From the NCBI GenBank assembly GCA_029573925.1, contig JAKQBV010000577.1, positions 1 to 35,228 on the forward strand: a DNA stretch of 35,228 nt, read 5' to 3'. Shown in pieces: positions 7,845 to 15,240 of this stretch; position 1 is the first letter of the stretch; every line of letters starts with the position of its first letter. This stretch comes from a bacterium (lineage in GTDB: Bacteria > UBP15 > UBA6099). A program made the position numbers and the translations under genes. The notes below the pieces were generated by a model. It had not been told where the DNA came from and did no database searches. It saw only the letters and a program-made list of their open reading frames with translations.

Positions 7845-8873
7845 TCAATCCTTTTCGTTCCGTTTTTCGACGCCGAGCAACATCTCTTCCACTTTTTTTA
7901 TCAGTTCCGGAAGTTTCTCGGCGGCCGCGATCATTTTAATGTTTTCCCTGTGCGGGCGGGCAGGGAATCCGGAATAAAATTTGCCGTCAGGCACATCAGA
8001 AATGACGCCCGCCTTCCCGCCGATGATAGCCCCGGAGCCTATATTGACGTGGTCCGACACTCCGGCCTGCCCGCCCATTACGGTGTCAGCGCCTACATTG
8101 ACGCTTCCTGACAATCCCGATGAGCCGCAGATAATGCAACGGGCGCCAATTATCGTGTTGTGTCCGACTTGCACGAGATTGTCAATCTTCGCGCCGCGGC
8201 CCACTCTCGTCTCTCCAAGCGTCGCGCGGTCTACCGCCGAGTTCGCTCCGATTTCCACATCGTCCTCTATTACCACGCGGCCCGCCTGCGGAACTTTATA
8301 ATGGCTGCCGTTCTCGTCCCTAACATAGCCGAAACCGTCCGCCCCTATGACCACCCCGCTGTGCAGCGTCACGTTGTTTCCAAGCTCGCATCCGTCCAGC
8401 ACTACTACGTTCGGATGCAATAGGCAGCCTTCGCCGACTCTCGCGCCGAGGCCCAGAAAAACATTCGCTCTGAGAACCGAGCCTGCGCCGACATCGGCTC
8501 CCGACTCGACGCAGCAGTTCGGTCCGATCGCGCTTGTCGGATGCACATTCGCGCCGGGCGAAACCACCGCGGAAGGATGGATTCCCGGCTCGTGTTTCCT
8601 GTATGGGTTAAACAGCTCGACTGCCTTTGCGAAAGCCAGCTTAGAGTTCTTCGCTCTTATGACCGTCCGCCCCTCCAACTCCACGTCCAGAGGACATATC
8701 ACGGCCGCTGGGTCTTTGCCGTTCAGCAATTCGACATCCCGCCGCCGCTCAAGCCACACCACGCTGCCTTCCGCTGCGACGTCCAGCGAGCTTACCCCGC
8801 AGGCCTCTCGCCCGGCGTCCCCTTCGACGTCGCCCCCTACTATCTTCGCGACTTCACTTATTCTCATTTTCAT
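7845..8873 (-). CDS. lpxD: UDP-3-O-acylglucosamine N-acyltransferase LpxD
   Basis: 342 residues from the ATG at 8873. The N-terminal uridine-binding LpxD domain spans about residues 1-95 ('AAVICPLDVELEGRTVIRAKN'-type segment), followed by a long left-handed beta helix of hexapeptide repeats (for example 'IHPSAVVSPGANVHPTSAIG'), and a C-terminal helix ending near 'LIKKVEEML'. The catalytic histidine is expected in LVQVGHNTIIGA. LpxD adds the second acyl chain to the lipid A precursor in the cytoplasm. The start overlaps the end of the upstream Skp-like gene by 20 bases, implying translational coupling. An ATG two codons later is also possible. Confidence 0.95.
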   Translation of the reverse strand: MKMRISEVAKIVGGDVEGDAGREACGVSSLDVAAEGSVVWLERRRDVELLNGKDPAAVICPLDVELEGRTVIRAKNSKLAFAKAVELFNPYRKHEPGIHPSAVVSPGANVHPTSAIGPNCCVESGADVGAGSVLRANVFLGLGARVGEGCLLHPNVVVLDGCELGNNVTLHSGVVIGADGFGYVRDENGSHYKVPQAGRVVIEDDVEIGANSAVDRATLGETRVGRGAKIDNLVQVGHNTIIGARCIICGSSGLSGSVNVGADTVMGGQAGVSDHVNIGSGAIIGGKAGVISDVPDGKFYSGFPARPHRENIKMIAAAEKLPELIKKVEEMLLGVEKRNEKD

Positions 8874-9942
8874 CGTTTGTCTTTTCCTCGCTTTCAATCT
8901 TTCCCGCGCCCGTCAGAAAATCTCCGGTCACATCGACCGCGCCGCGAGGGAGCGGATGCCGCGAAATGAGGATGACGGACAGCCCGCGTTTATCCGCCAC
9001 CGCAGGAGCGCGGCGCATCATGCCGCGTATAAATTCCTTTCTCAAATCCTTTTCCAGAGAATCGAACGCTGAGATTGAAGGCGACGCGGGAATCGCAACT
9101 GCCGACCGCGATTTAGCCGTCATCTTTTTCCGTTCCGCAGCCGCCGCCCCAGCTCGGGACGACAGATCGGTTTTATGCGCGTCCGAGACCATCGACAACA
9201 TTATCTCAGACTCTTCGAGCATCCGGGCGGCGCGCTCCTTGAGTTCCGTCTCTCTGCGGCGCGAGCCGCTGAGGAACTCCTCCCTCTCGGCTCCCGAGAT
9301 CCTGTCATATTCTCGTTGAAGCGCCGCAGTCCTCGATCTCTCGTGTTCATCTATTGCGACGCGCAGCGCCTCCGCTTCCGACTCCAGCCTCGCCAGCCGG
9401 TCTTCAGAGAAAACATAGGGGTCTCGCGTGAGCGTCTTTAACTTGAGTCTGAGCGCGAAAAGCTCGAACTTCTCTTGCGCCATCGGGTCTTCCGGGTCCG
9501 GCCTGTTAAGCTGCCTGTGAATCGATTCGAGCCGCCTCGCAGTCGCTTCGCGCGCGCGCGCGTCTTCGGCTGAATAGATATCGCGATATGAGATGAAGTC
9601 CCTGCGCAAAGCGTCGAGCGCGCTTGCGGACATCAGGCTGCCTATGTTCCGGCCCCTAGCCGCGAAACCATCTTCAAGACTCCGGATTTCTGAGCCTAGA
9701 ACGCGGGACGGAAAAGACGCGCCGAAAGCTGCTCCGGTCGCGGCGCTCCGACGGTCGCCTTCCATCTCGAAAGACATCCTGACGGCTTTCAACAATTGAT
9801 ATTCGGGAGTTGACTCAAAGAGCAACTGCGCGTCCGCGCAACCAATCAAGACATCATGCCGGGCAGGCTCGCGGAAAGCAAGGTACAGCGCCGCCGCAAC
9901 GCACAACATGGCGGCCGTCAGCCATATCAACCGCCTCTTCAT
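8854..9942 (-). CDS. Enlarged Skp/OmpH-like periplasmic protein (second copy)
   Basis: 362 residues with an N-terminal membrane anchor or signal (about residues 5-22). It starts the mature part 'DVLIGCADAQLLFESTPEYQLLK', comparable to the Skp opening 'IAFVDSEEILEAFPQAVR' of the next gene, then runs through about 250 charged, helix-forming residues. It closes with 'KRGLSVILISRHPLPRGAVDVTGDFL', which has the Skp C-terminal pattern (strand, small loop, 'DvTdevl'). I infer a Skp-family protein with a greatly extended coiled-coil arm, about twice normal size. It starts 7 bases after skp and overlaps lpxD by 20 bases. It may be a chaperone or spacer for outer-membrane proteins; function unproven. 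Confidence 0.62.
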   Translation of the reverse strand: MKRRLIWLTAAMLCVAAALYLAFREPARHDVLIGCADAQLLFESTPEYQLLKAVRMSFEMEGDRRSAATGAAFGASFPSRVLGSEIRSLEDGFAARGRNIGSLMSASALDALRRDFISYRDIYSAEDARAREATARRLESIHRQLNRPDPEDPMAQEKFELFALRLKLKTLTRDPYVFSEDRLARLESEAEALRVAIDEHERSRTAALQREYDRISGAEREEFLSGSRRRETELKERAARMLEESEIMLSMVSDAHKTDLSSRAGAAAAERKKMTAKSRSAVAIPASPSISAFDSLEKDLRKEFIRGMMRRAPAVADKRGLSVILISRHPLPRGAVDVTGDFLTGAGKIESEEKTNDENENK

Positions 9943-9949
9943 AAGCTCT

Positions 9950-10453
9950 CTATTTGGGCAGCTTTTTGATGACTTCGTCCGTCAGATCGATGCCGCCATG
10001 CAGCACGACTTCGCGTTCAAGCACGACCTGCGCCTTGAACTCGACGCCGACTTGCTGGATAACGCTGTTGACGGCGTCCACCACCGGCGTCCACTTCTGC
10101 TGCCGCAGCCTCTCCATTTCTTTCTGGTAGTCCTCGTCCGCTTTCTCCACCATCTGCTGGACTTCAATCTGCGAACTCGCGGGCAAAGCGGCGATATCGC
10201 CTGTTCCGAACTTAGCCGTTATCTGCTCTCTAAGGCTTTCCTCGCTCTTTTTTCTAAGCTCGCTCAGTTCCATGTTGACCCTGACTGCCTGCGGAAAAGC
10301 CTCAAGAATTTCTTCTGAATCGACGAAAGCGATGACGACGGACGATTGAGCTTCGGCGGCTCCCGTCGCGCGCTTGGTCGATATAAACGCGCCCGCTCCG
10401 GCTATCGCCGCTATCGTCGCGATTATAGTCAACGCTCTCAAATAAATATTCAT
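9950..10453 (-). CDS. skp: Periplasmic chaperone Skp (OmpH family)
   Basis: 167 residues from the ATG at 10453, which has GGAGG at 9 bases; an upstream GTG extension lacks one and overlaps the previous gene. An N-terminal hydrophobic segment (residues about 7-24) exports it. The mature part has the Skp pattern: 'VIAFVDSEEILEAFPQA' strand, long charged helices (about residues 60-130), then 'AQVVLEREVVLHGGIDLTDEVIKKL'. Skp holds unfolded outer-membrane proteins in the periplasm and delivers them to BamA. It lies in the order bamA - unknown - skp - skp-like - lpxD - lpxC, extending the classic bamA-skp-lpxD operon. It ends with TAG, showing that TAG is a working stop in this genome. Confidence 0.87.
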   Translation of the reverse strand: MNIYLRALTIIATIAAIAGAGAFISTKRATGAAEAQSSVVIAFVDSEEILEAFPQAVRVNMELSELRKKSEESLREQITAKFGTGDIAALPASSQIEVQQMVEKADEDYQKEMERLRQQKWTPVVDAVNSVIQQVGVEFKAQVVLEREVVLHGGIDLTDEVIKKLPK

Positions 10454-10500
10454 CTCAGTATTTCCTCCCGATGGATGATCCCGTCTCAGTCGCGCCCGCA

Positions 10501-11802
10501 TTAAAGATTCGCCACTATCCTCAACCACACTTTTGTGTTGAAATCCGTCACCACGTCGAAACTAAAATAGTCGTGCGCCTTGAACTTGACGCTTCCCTCG
10601 TTTCGCTCGTCTATGATATCCGACACATTCTTCTCGTACGAAATGATGATGTCTTCAGTGATAAACCAGTCGAGCCATACCCTTCCGAAATCGTCGACGA
10701 AGTTCCAGCCGCCGGCGGCATAGAAATTTCCAAACCTCCGTCCCGCGCCCGCGTTCATCTGTATGTCCAGCGGGCCGGGGAGAAAATTCGTCTCGAGGAA
10801 AAGTTCCGTTTTCGGCCCCGGGAAAAATCCGAAATGCCCTTCGATGTCCGGATTCCGCTGTTCTCGGTCCACGCTGACTTTCGCCCGCGCGAACGCGCTG
10901 TACTTCTCCGATTCCGCCAGCGTCCTTATCACGGTGTTCTTTCCGAAAGTGGGCTTTATATCGTATCTCAGACCGAACTTGTCCGTCTGGCTGTTCGTCG
11001 CAAGGTAATTAAAGAAATAATCCACGATTTCCCTCTCGTATCTCTCTGCAAAAACAATAGGCAGCCCCACTATGAATTCCGAGTGAGAGGCCAAATCGAA
11101 CTTCAGCCTGTCCAGCAGAAGGGAGGGCATTGTCGTGGAGCGAGGCTTGACAAAAACAAAACTTATTGTGTCCGACGAAGTTCTGATGTCGAGAGTGATG
11201 AGAGTCTGCTCCCCGATGGTCGCGTTGGGGGTAAGAATAAACCCGGGGAATCTGTTTTTGTCCTTAAGCCAGTCCGACACTATGGAAGAAACGATCTCCG
11301 TGGACCATCTCGCCGAGCTAACGGGCACGCCCGAAATCAGAGAAAGGATTTCTCCGCGAGCCATATCCAACCTGTTTTCGAAGAAATCGTTCCAATACGG
11401 AGCTAGTCCCGCAGGGCGGCGAATCTCGAACTTGACCCTTTTTATCGCCGGTTGAGAAGGCAACAGCCTCATCTTCACTACGGCATTCTCGGCAATGTCG
11501 ATTTCCAGCGTCTCGACGCTGAAGCCGCTCAGAGTCTCGTTGAAAATCATCTCCATCGCCTGAGCAAGAGAAGCCTTTACCGCTTCGGCTTCTTGAATGG
11601 TTTTTCCTTCGAGCGCGCGGGATGCCACCGTTTCCGCCGCGCTCTTGATTCTTGCCAGTATAGGCTCAGGAACGGAAGAGGCGAGCTCGATTCGCACCGA
11701 AGTTGAAGAAACCGTCCCGCCGGGCGCGTTCGCTAAGGCCGAAGCGTTGAAAATGACCGCAACGGCGAGCGACAAAATGCTTATTGTCAACCATAATCTC
11801 AT
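10501..11802 (-). CDS. Uncharacterised exported protein in the bam/lpx operon, outer-membrane type
   Basis: 433 residues; signal peptide about residues 1-25 (ending ALANA). I do not recognise a named family. Residues about 85-215 look like repeated alpha/beta modules ('AVVKMRLLPSQPAIKRVKFEI', 'GEQTLITLDI') that resemble POTRA domains. The C-terminal part (about 300-433) alternates polar and hydrophobic residues as beta strands do ('KTELFLETNFLPGPLDIQM', 'IIISYEKNV', 'KVWLRIVANL'), and recalls the strand-rich C-terminus of TamB-type or outer-membrane proteins. It sits 28 bases downstream of bamA and 47 bases before skp, so a role in outer-membrane assembly is a reasonable inference. Reading is intact; the start has only a distant GGAG. 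Confidence 0.6.
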   Translation of the reverse strand: MRLWLTISILSLAVAVIFNASALANAPGGTVSSTSVRIELASSVPEPILARIKSAAETVASRALEGKTIQEAEAVKASLAQAMEMIFNETLSGFSVETLEIDIAENAVVKMRLLPSQPAIKRVKFEIRRPAGLAPYWNDFFENRLDMARGEILSLISGVPVSSARWSTEIVSSIVSDWLKDKNRFPGFILTPNATIGEQTLITLDIRTSSDTISFVFVKPRSTTMPSLLLDRLKFDLASHSEFIVGLPIVFAERYEREIVDYFFNYLATNSQTDKFGLRYDIKPTFGKNTVIRTLAESEKYSAFARAKVSVDREQRNPDIEGHFGFFPGPKTELFLETNFLPGPLDIQMNAGAGRRFGNFYAAGGWNFVDDFGRVWLDWFITEDIIISYEKNVSDIIDERNEGSVKFKAHDYFSFDVVTDFNTKVWLRIVANL

Positions 11803-11830
11803 GTGAGCGCCGCGTCTCCTCGTCGGAGGA

Positions 11831-13597
11831 TTAGAACATGTGTCCGAATCCGAAATGGAGTTTGGAATCTTTATCCTCGACCGTGACGGCGTAGTCGAGC
11901 CTAACCGGGCCGATTCCGAAAGCGGGTATCTTCAATCTTAGACCTACCCCGTATGAGCGATACATGTCTTTGCCGGGCAGAAACTTCATGTCCGACGCGC
12001 TCATCCAAGCGTTGCCTGCGTCGGCGAACAGAGCCGCGCTCAGGTTTCCGGAAAGACTTACCCTGTATTCAAGGTTGTAGAGCACCAGTTTTGTCCCGCC
12101 GAACTGGTATTCGTCATAGCCGCGCAATGTGTTGACGCCGCCAAGGTCGAAATAGTCGAATCTGGGAATGTCTCCCTGTCCCAGTCCTATCATAATCCTA
12201 CCGCAAAGCGTGTGGTTCTTCCGAATCGGATAGTACCGCCTGCCCTCCAGCGTCAGCTTTTCGTAGTCGTAGTCCCCGCCGAGCAGCCCGCCGTTCAGCT
12301 CAAGCGACGCGCTGTCGTACCGGCCTGTAGTGGGATTGAAAATATAATCGCGGGTGTCCGTTCTGATCGTTCCGGTAACGCTGCGCGACGAGCCGTCAAG
12401 ATACGAATACAGTTCCTCAGGCGTGACGGTCACATTCTCGATTTTATAGCCTACGAACACGCGCGTATAGTTCGATATCGGGCGCCCGAAGGTCATGTTG
12501 AAACCCCTGCGGATTTCCTCGTAATCCTCGGTAATAAGCCCTGATAGGCCATACCGGAGATTCTCCCTGTATGTGCTGTAAACATTCACTTCGCCGCTGG
12601 TCTGCTTCTTGTCCAGCCACGGCTCGAAATAACCCAACTCGAAGTTGTCCCTCTTTCCGCCGAACTCCGTCTTCGCGTCTACCCGGCGCGCCTTCCCTTT
12701 CAGGTTCCTCTCCGAATATGTCAGGAACCCTGTAAGGCCTGTGTTCGAGCTATACCCCGCGCCGAAACCCGCCGAGCCGGTTTTGCCCTCCTCGACCTCT
12801 ACCACAAGGATTATATGACCGGGCTTGTCGCCGGGATCCACCCGCGTGTGGACATCGTCGAAAAAACCCAAGTTGTAAATCTTCTGCAGGTCGCGGCCAA
12901 GATTGTTCTTGTTATAGATGTCTCCGGGCTTAATTTTCATCTCGCGAGTTATCACGTAATCCTTCGTTTTGCCGGTGTCGGAAACCGAAGGCTCTTCCGT
13001 ATTCAGTTCATCGCTTGCGACAACAACATACGCAACTTTAATCGCTTGAATCACGCCTTCCGAGATGACGATGTTCAGATTTTTGGCGGCGTCTATCCTT
13101 GCGTCTATCACTCTGGCGGCAATGTACCCGTCGCTTATATATTTGTTTTCAATCGCTTCGACATCCGTCCTGAGGTTGTTGCTGTTGAGAATGGTGTTGC
13201 GTTTTGCGCGCATCAGTTCGCCGAGTTGCGCTTCGGTGTAAACGCTCGCGCCCTCGAATATGACGGCATTTATGACAGGGTTCTCCGTCACCCTGAAAGT
13301 GACGCGCGCGCCGCCCTGAAATTCAGCCAGACTGGCCTTCACGTCCTCTGAAAAGTAGCCGAGGTCAAATATTCTCTGGAGGTCGTCCTGAAGAGTTTCA
13401 GTGGACAACTTTGAGCCGACAGCCGACTCGACCACCGCGAGGATTTCGTCCTCGTCGACTTCGAACGCTCCCGCAACTTCAATTTTCGTGATAATGACAT
13501 CCGTTTCGACTGTTGCGTCCTGCGCGAACGCGGGAGTCCACAGAGCCGCGAGAAGCGCTATCATCGCCGCCGCCATTTTTTTGTTGCGCAAACTCAT
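11831..13597 (-). CDS. bamA: Outer-membrane protein assembly factor BamA
   Basis: About 588 residues. A signal peptide (ending AFAQD) is followed by three POTRA domains (about residues 33-105, 108-180 and 182-275; the third has an insertion of roughly 20 residues), then a 16-strand-type barrel ending HFGFGHMF with a terminal Phe. The L6 loop motif RGYDEYQFGG is near residues 492-502. BamA folds and inserts outer-membrane proteins. Three POTRAs instead of the five of E. coli is a short form seen outside Proteobacteria. Two adjacent ATGs are possible starts; GGAGG is 3 bases from the first and 6 from the second, so I chose the second. It heads the envelope operon. Confidence 0.95.
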   Translation of the reverse strand: MSLRNKKMAAAMIALLAALWTPAFAQDATVETDVIITKIEVAGAFEVDEDEILAVVESAVGSKLSTETLQDDLQRIFDLGYFSEDVKASLAEFQGGARVTFRVTENPVINAVIFEGASVYTEAQLGELMRAKRNTILNSNNLRTDVEAIENKYISDGYIAARVIDARIDAAKNLNIVISEGVIQAIKVAYVVVASDELNTEEPSVSDTGKTKDYVITREMKIKPGDIYNKNNLGRDLQKIYNLGFFDDVHTRVDPGDKPGHIILVVEVEEGKTGSAGFGAGYSSNTGLTGFLTYSERNLKGKARRVDAKTEFGGKRDNFELGYFEPWLDKKQTSGEVNVYSTYRENLRYGLSGLITEDYEEIRRGFNMTFGRPISNYTRVFVGYKIENVTVTPEELYSYLDGSSRSVTGTIRTDTRDYIFNPTTGRYDSASLELNGGLLGGDYDYEKLTLEGRRYYPIRKNHTLCGRIMIGLGQGDIPRFDYFDLGGVNTLRGYDEYQFGGTKLVLYNLEYRVSLSGNLSAALFADAGNAWMSASDMKFLPGKDMYRSYGVGLRLKIPAFGIGPVRLDYAVTVEDKDSKLHFGFGHMF

Positions 13598-13646
13598 CAT
13601 ACGCCTCCATAAAGATTCATGTTCATATTAATATCCAACTTACGCC

Positions 13647-13652
13647 ATTATA
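13647..13652 (-). promoter_or_regulatory. -10 element for the bamA-lpxC operon
   Basis: A perfect TATAAT on the minus strand, with transcription expected near 13640, about 43 bases before the bamA start. No good -35 was found at 15-19 bases, so only the -10 is reported. Confidence 0.4.
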
Positions 13653-13697
13653 CATTGCCATCTTGCTGAAGAATGCTTGCGAAACAAAAAGAAACCC

Positions 13698-14273
13698 TCA
13701 TCCGGCCAGCCTGTCGAGGAGCCAAACGATGTTGTCGGCAAGCTCGTCCATCGTTTTCATGCCCTCCTCGTCGTTGAGCGCGTCTCCCGGCTCTCTGCCC
13801 ATCGCAATATTCCAGTAGCCGGCTCCGGGCACTACCATGTTGTTTATGAGGAAAAACTGATTTATCTGGTTGAAAGTGGCAAGCCCGCCCTGTCGCCTTA
13901 CGGAGACCACCGCCGCACCGACCTTCCTAGACAGCAAATGCCCGTTCGCCCGGCTCACTAGCCCTGCGCGGTCTATCAACGCTTTCATCTCGGCGGTGAC
14001 CGACCCGAAATATACCGGAGAGCCTAGCAATACCGCGTCCGCGCTCATAATGGCCGTTATCATCGAATTAATGTCGTCCTTGCGCCCGTGGCATGCTCCG
14101 TCCTTTGCGTCGAAACACTTGTAACAGGCTGTACATCCGCCCGCGGCGACTCCTCCCAATTGAATAAATTCCGTCTCTATTCCGTTCTTCTCAAGACTGC
14201 CCAAAATTCTGCGCAATGAATTATGCGTGTTTCCCTTTTTTCTGGGACTGCCGTTTATCGCGACGACTTTCAT
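13698..14273 (-). CDS. Flavodoxin-fold NAD(P)H-dependent oxidoreductase / iron-sulfur flavoprotein family
   Basis: 191 residues. The N-terminus 'VVAINGSPRKKGNTHNSL' is the FMN-phosphate loop of the NADPH-dependent FMN reductase family; 'GCTACYKCFDAKDGACHGRKDD' near residues 46-67 has the cysteine cluster of iron-sulfur flavoproteins, and 'GSPVYFGSVTAEMKALIDR' is the second conserved flavin-binding segment. Such cytoplasmic proteins reduce flavins, quinones or other electron acceptors, often in anaerobes; the substrate cannot be told. AGGAGG lies 5 bases before the ATG. It starts 37 bases after the pdaD stop, so the two are probably co-transcribed, but no biochemical link is obvious. Confidence 0.85.
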   Translation of the reverse strand: MKVVAINGSPRKKGNTHNSLRRILGSLEKNGIETEFIQLGGVAAGGCTACYKCFDAKDGACHGRKDDINSMITAIMSADAVLLGSPVYFGSVTAEMKALIDRAGLVSRANGHLLSRKVGAAVVSVRRQGGLATFNQINQFFLINNMVVPGAGYWNIAMGREPGDALNDEEGMKTMDELADNIVWLLDRLAG

Positions 14274-14310
14274 AAAAGCCTCCTGTCAAAAAAACGAACT
14301 CAAATAATCT

Positions 14311-14874
14311 TCAGGGAACAAAAATCGCGGCGGCGACAACGCTTGTCCACATCTTCTGCTCGCCTTTCGCGGCTTGTACGATGGAACGCGGGCGATATAT
14401 CTTTCCTGCTATCGCCCACTCCTCTTTTCGCTCGTTCCAAGATTTGTCCGGGTCGAAAGCCAACCCAAGAGTCGAAGCCAGCATCTCGGCGGCAAGGTCC
14501 TCGGCAAGCTCCGACGTCTTGTCCGCTGTCATCCCGAACTCATGAACTTCGCTCAAATATCCGTACATATCGGAATCGATAGGTTGGGCAAGCCCGACCC
14601 CTGCGGATATCAGCCTTCCATGCTCGTTCGTTTCATTTCTCGCAATGACCGTATAAACAATCTGTCCGGGACTAAGAACATATTTCACGCCATCGCCGGG
14701 TTTTTCCACGACCATCTCTCGCTTAAGAATTACGCAATGCGGCGGAAATATCGAAGAAACCGTAACCAGATTGAACTTCTCAATGCCCGCCTTGCGGAGA
14801 GCAAGCTCAAAGCTCGCCAGCTTAAGTTTGTGGCGTCCGACGCCCCTTGTGAAATACAGTCCTTTCGGTATCAT
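14311..14874 (-). CDS. pdaD: Pyruvoyl-dependent arginine decarboxylase PdaD
   Basis: 187 residues, close to family length. The proenzyme splits itself between two serines to make a pyruvoyl cofactor; the site is clear at Ser40-Ser41 in NLVTVSSIFPP, followed by conserved 'GQIVYTVIARNETNE' and 'GLAQPI' segments. It converts arginine to agmatine and CO2, either the first step of polyamine synthesis or acid resistance/arginine use. GGAGGAG lies about 8 bases before the ATG. This enzyme type is best known from archaea and Chlamydiae and occurs in scattered bacteria. A spermidine-synthase-like gene lies 7.5 kb away, but its active-site loop is altered, so a local polyamine pathway is not established. 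Confidence 0.93.
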   Translation of the reverse strand: MIPKGLYFTRGVGRHKLKLASFELALRKAGIEKFNLVTVSSIFPPHCVILKREMVVEKPGDGVKYVLSPGQIVYTVIARNETNEHGRLISAGVGLAQPIDSDMYGYLSEVHEFGMTADKTSELAEDLAAEMLASTLGLAFDPDKSWNERKEEWAIAGKIYRPRSIVQAAKGEQKMWTSVVAAAIFVP

Positions 14875-14962
14875 CTACTTTGCTCCTCCGCAATGTTTGT
14901 GCGCGCCCGCGCGCGGCTCGGACCCGGTCGGCTGCCGCCTTCCCGTAATCTTCCGGCCCGGA

Positions 14963-14991
14963 ATTATAATACGATTTCCCACGCGCCACAA
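14963..14991 (-). promoter_or_regulatory. Promoter of pdaD and the flavoprotein gene
   Basis: TTGTGG, 17 bases, then a perfect TATAAT on the minus strand. Transcription would start near 14956 and give a leader of about 80 bases containing a very GC-rich segment (around 14898-14915). Confidence 0.42.
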
Positions 14992-15174
14992 TCATTCCGC
15001 CCGCTTAGTCCCTCGAACCCACATTTTAGACATCCTTCCCGCGCCAGTGTTCCAAGACTGAAAGCTATTTTTTACGACTGAGGAGGGACAATACAGGCAT
15101 GCTTCTCTTGGGTTTGCCGGCGCTATTCTCGAATACAGTCTGAAACATTATTGACAGAGAAATATCCGATCCTA

Positions 15175-15203
15175 TTCATTGAGAGACACTTTAGTTATAT
15201 AAT
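15175..15203 (+). promoter_or_regulatory. Promoter of the MFS transporter gene
   Basis: TTCATT (3 of 6) and a perfect TATAAT separated by 17 bases; transcription near 15210 would give a leader of about 30 bases to the ATG at 15241. A full TTGACA at 15151-15156 is too far upstream to pair with it. Confidence 0.4.
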
Positions 15204-15240
15204 ACTTTACTGCCTGAAGCTCCGAACACGAGTTAAAAGC

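Larger units (their letters stand above)
14875..15240. other. 366-bp divergent intergenic region between pdaD and the MFS gene
   Basis: Holds the pdaD promoter on the minus strand and an MFS promoter on the plus strand (15175-15203). The centre has a GAGGAGG followed at 12 bases by a 14-codon open frame (15099-15143) that I do not consider a gene. No terminator, repeat or RNA gene was recognised. Confidence 0.5.

Noticed and set aside
7018..8873. LpxC-FabZ fusion, common in some phyla
   Set aside because: The reading frame ends 11 residues after SGHALN-VELV; no dehydratase domain follows.
15099..15143. 14-codon open frame preceded by GAGGAGG in the pdaD-MFS spacer
   Set aside because: The Shine-Dalgarno is 12 bases away, the peptide is featureless, and the MFS promoter lies downstream of it, so it cannot be a leader peptide of that transcript.
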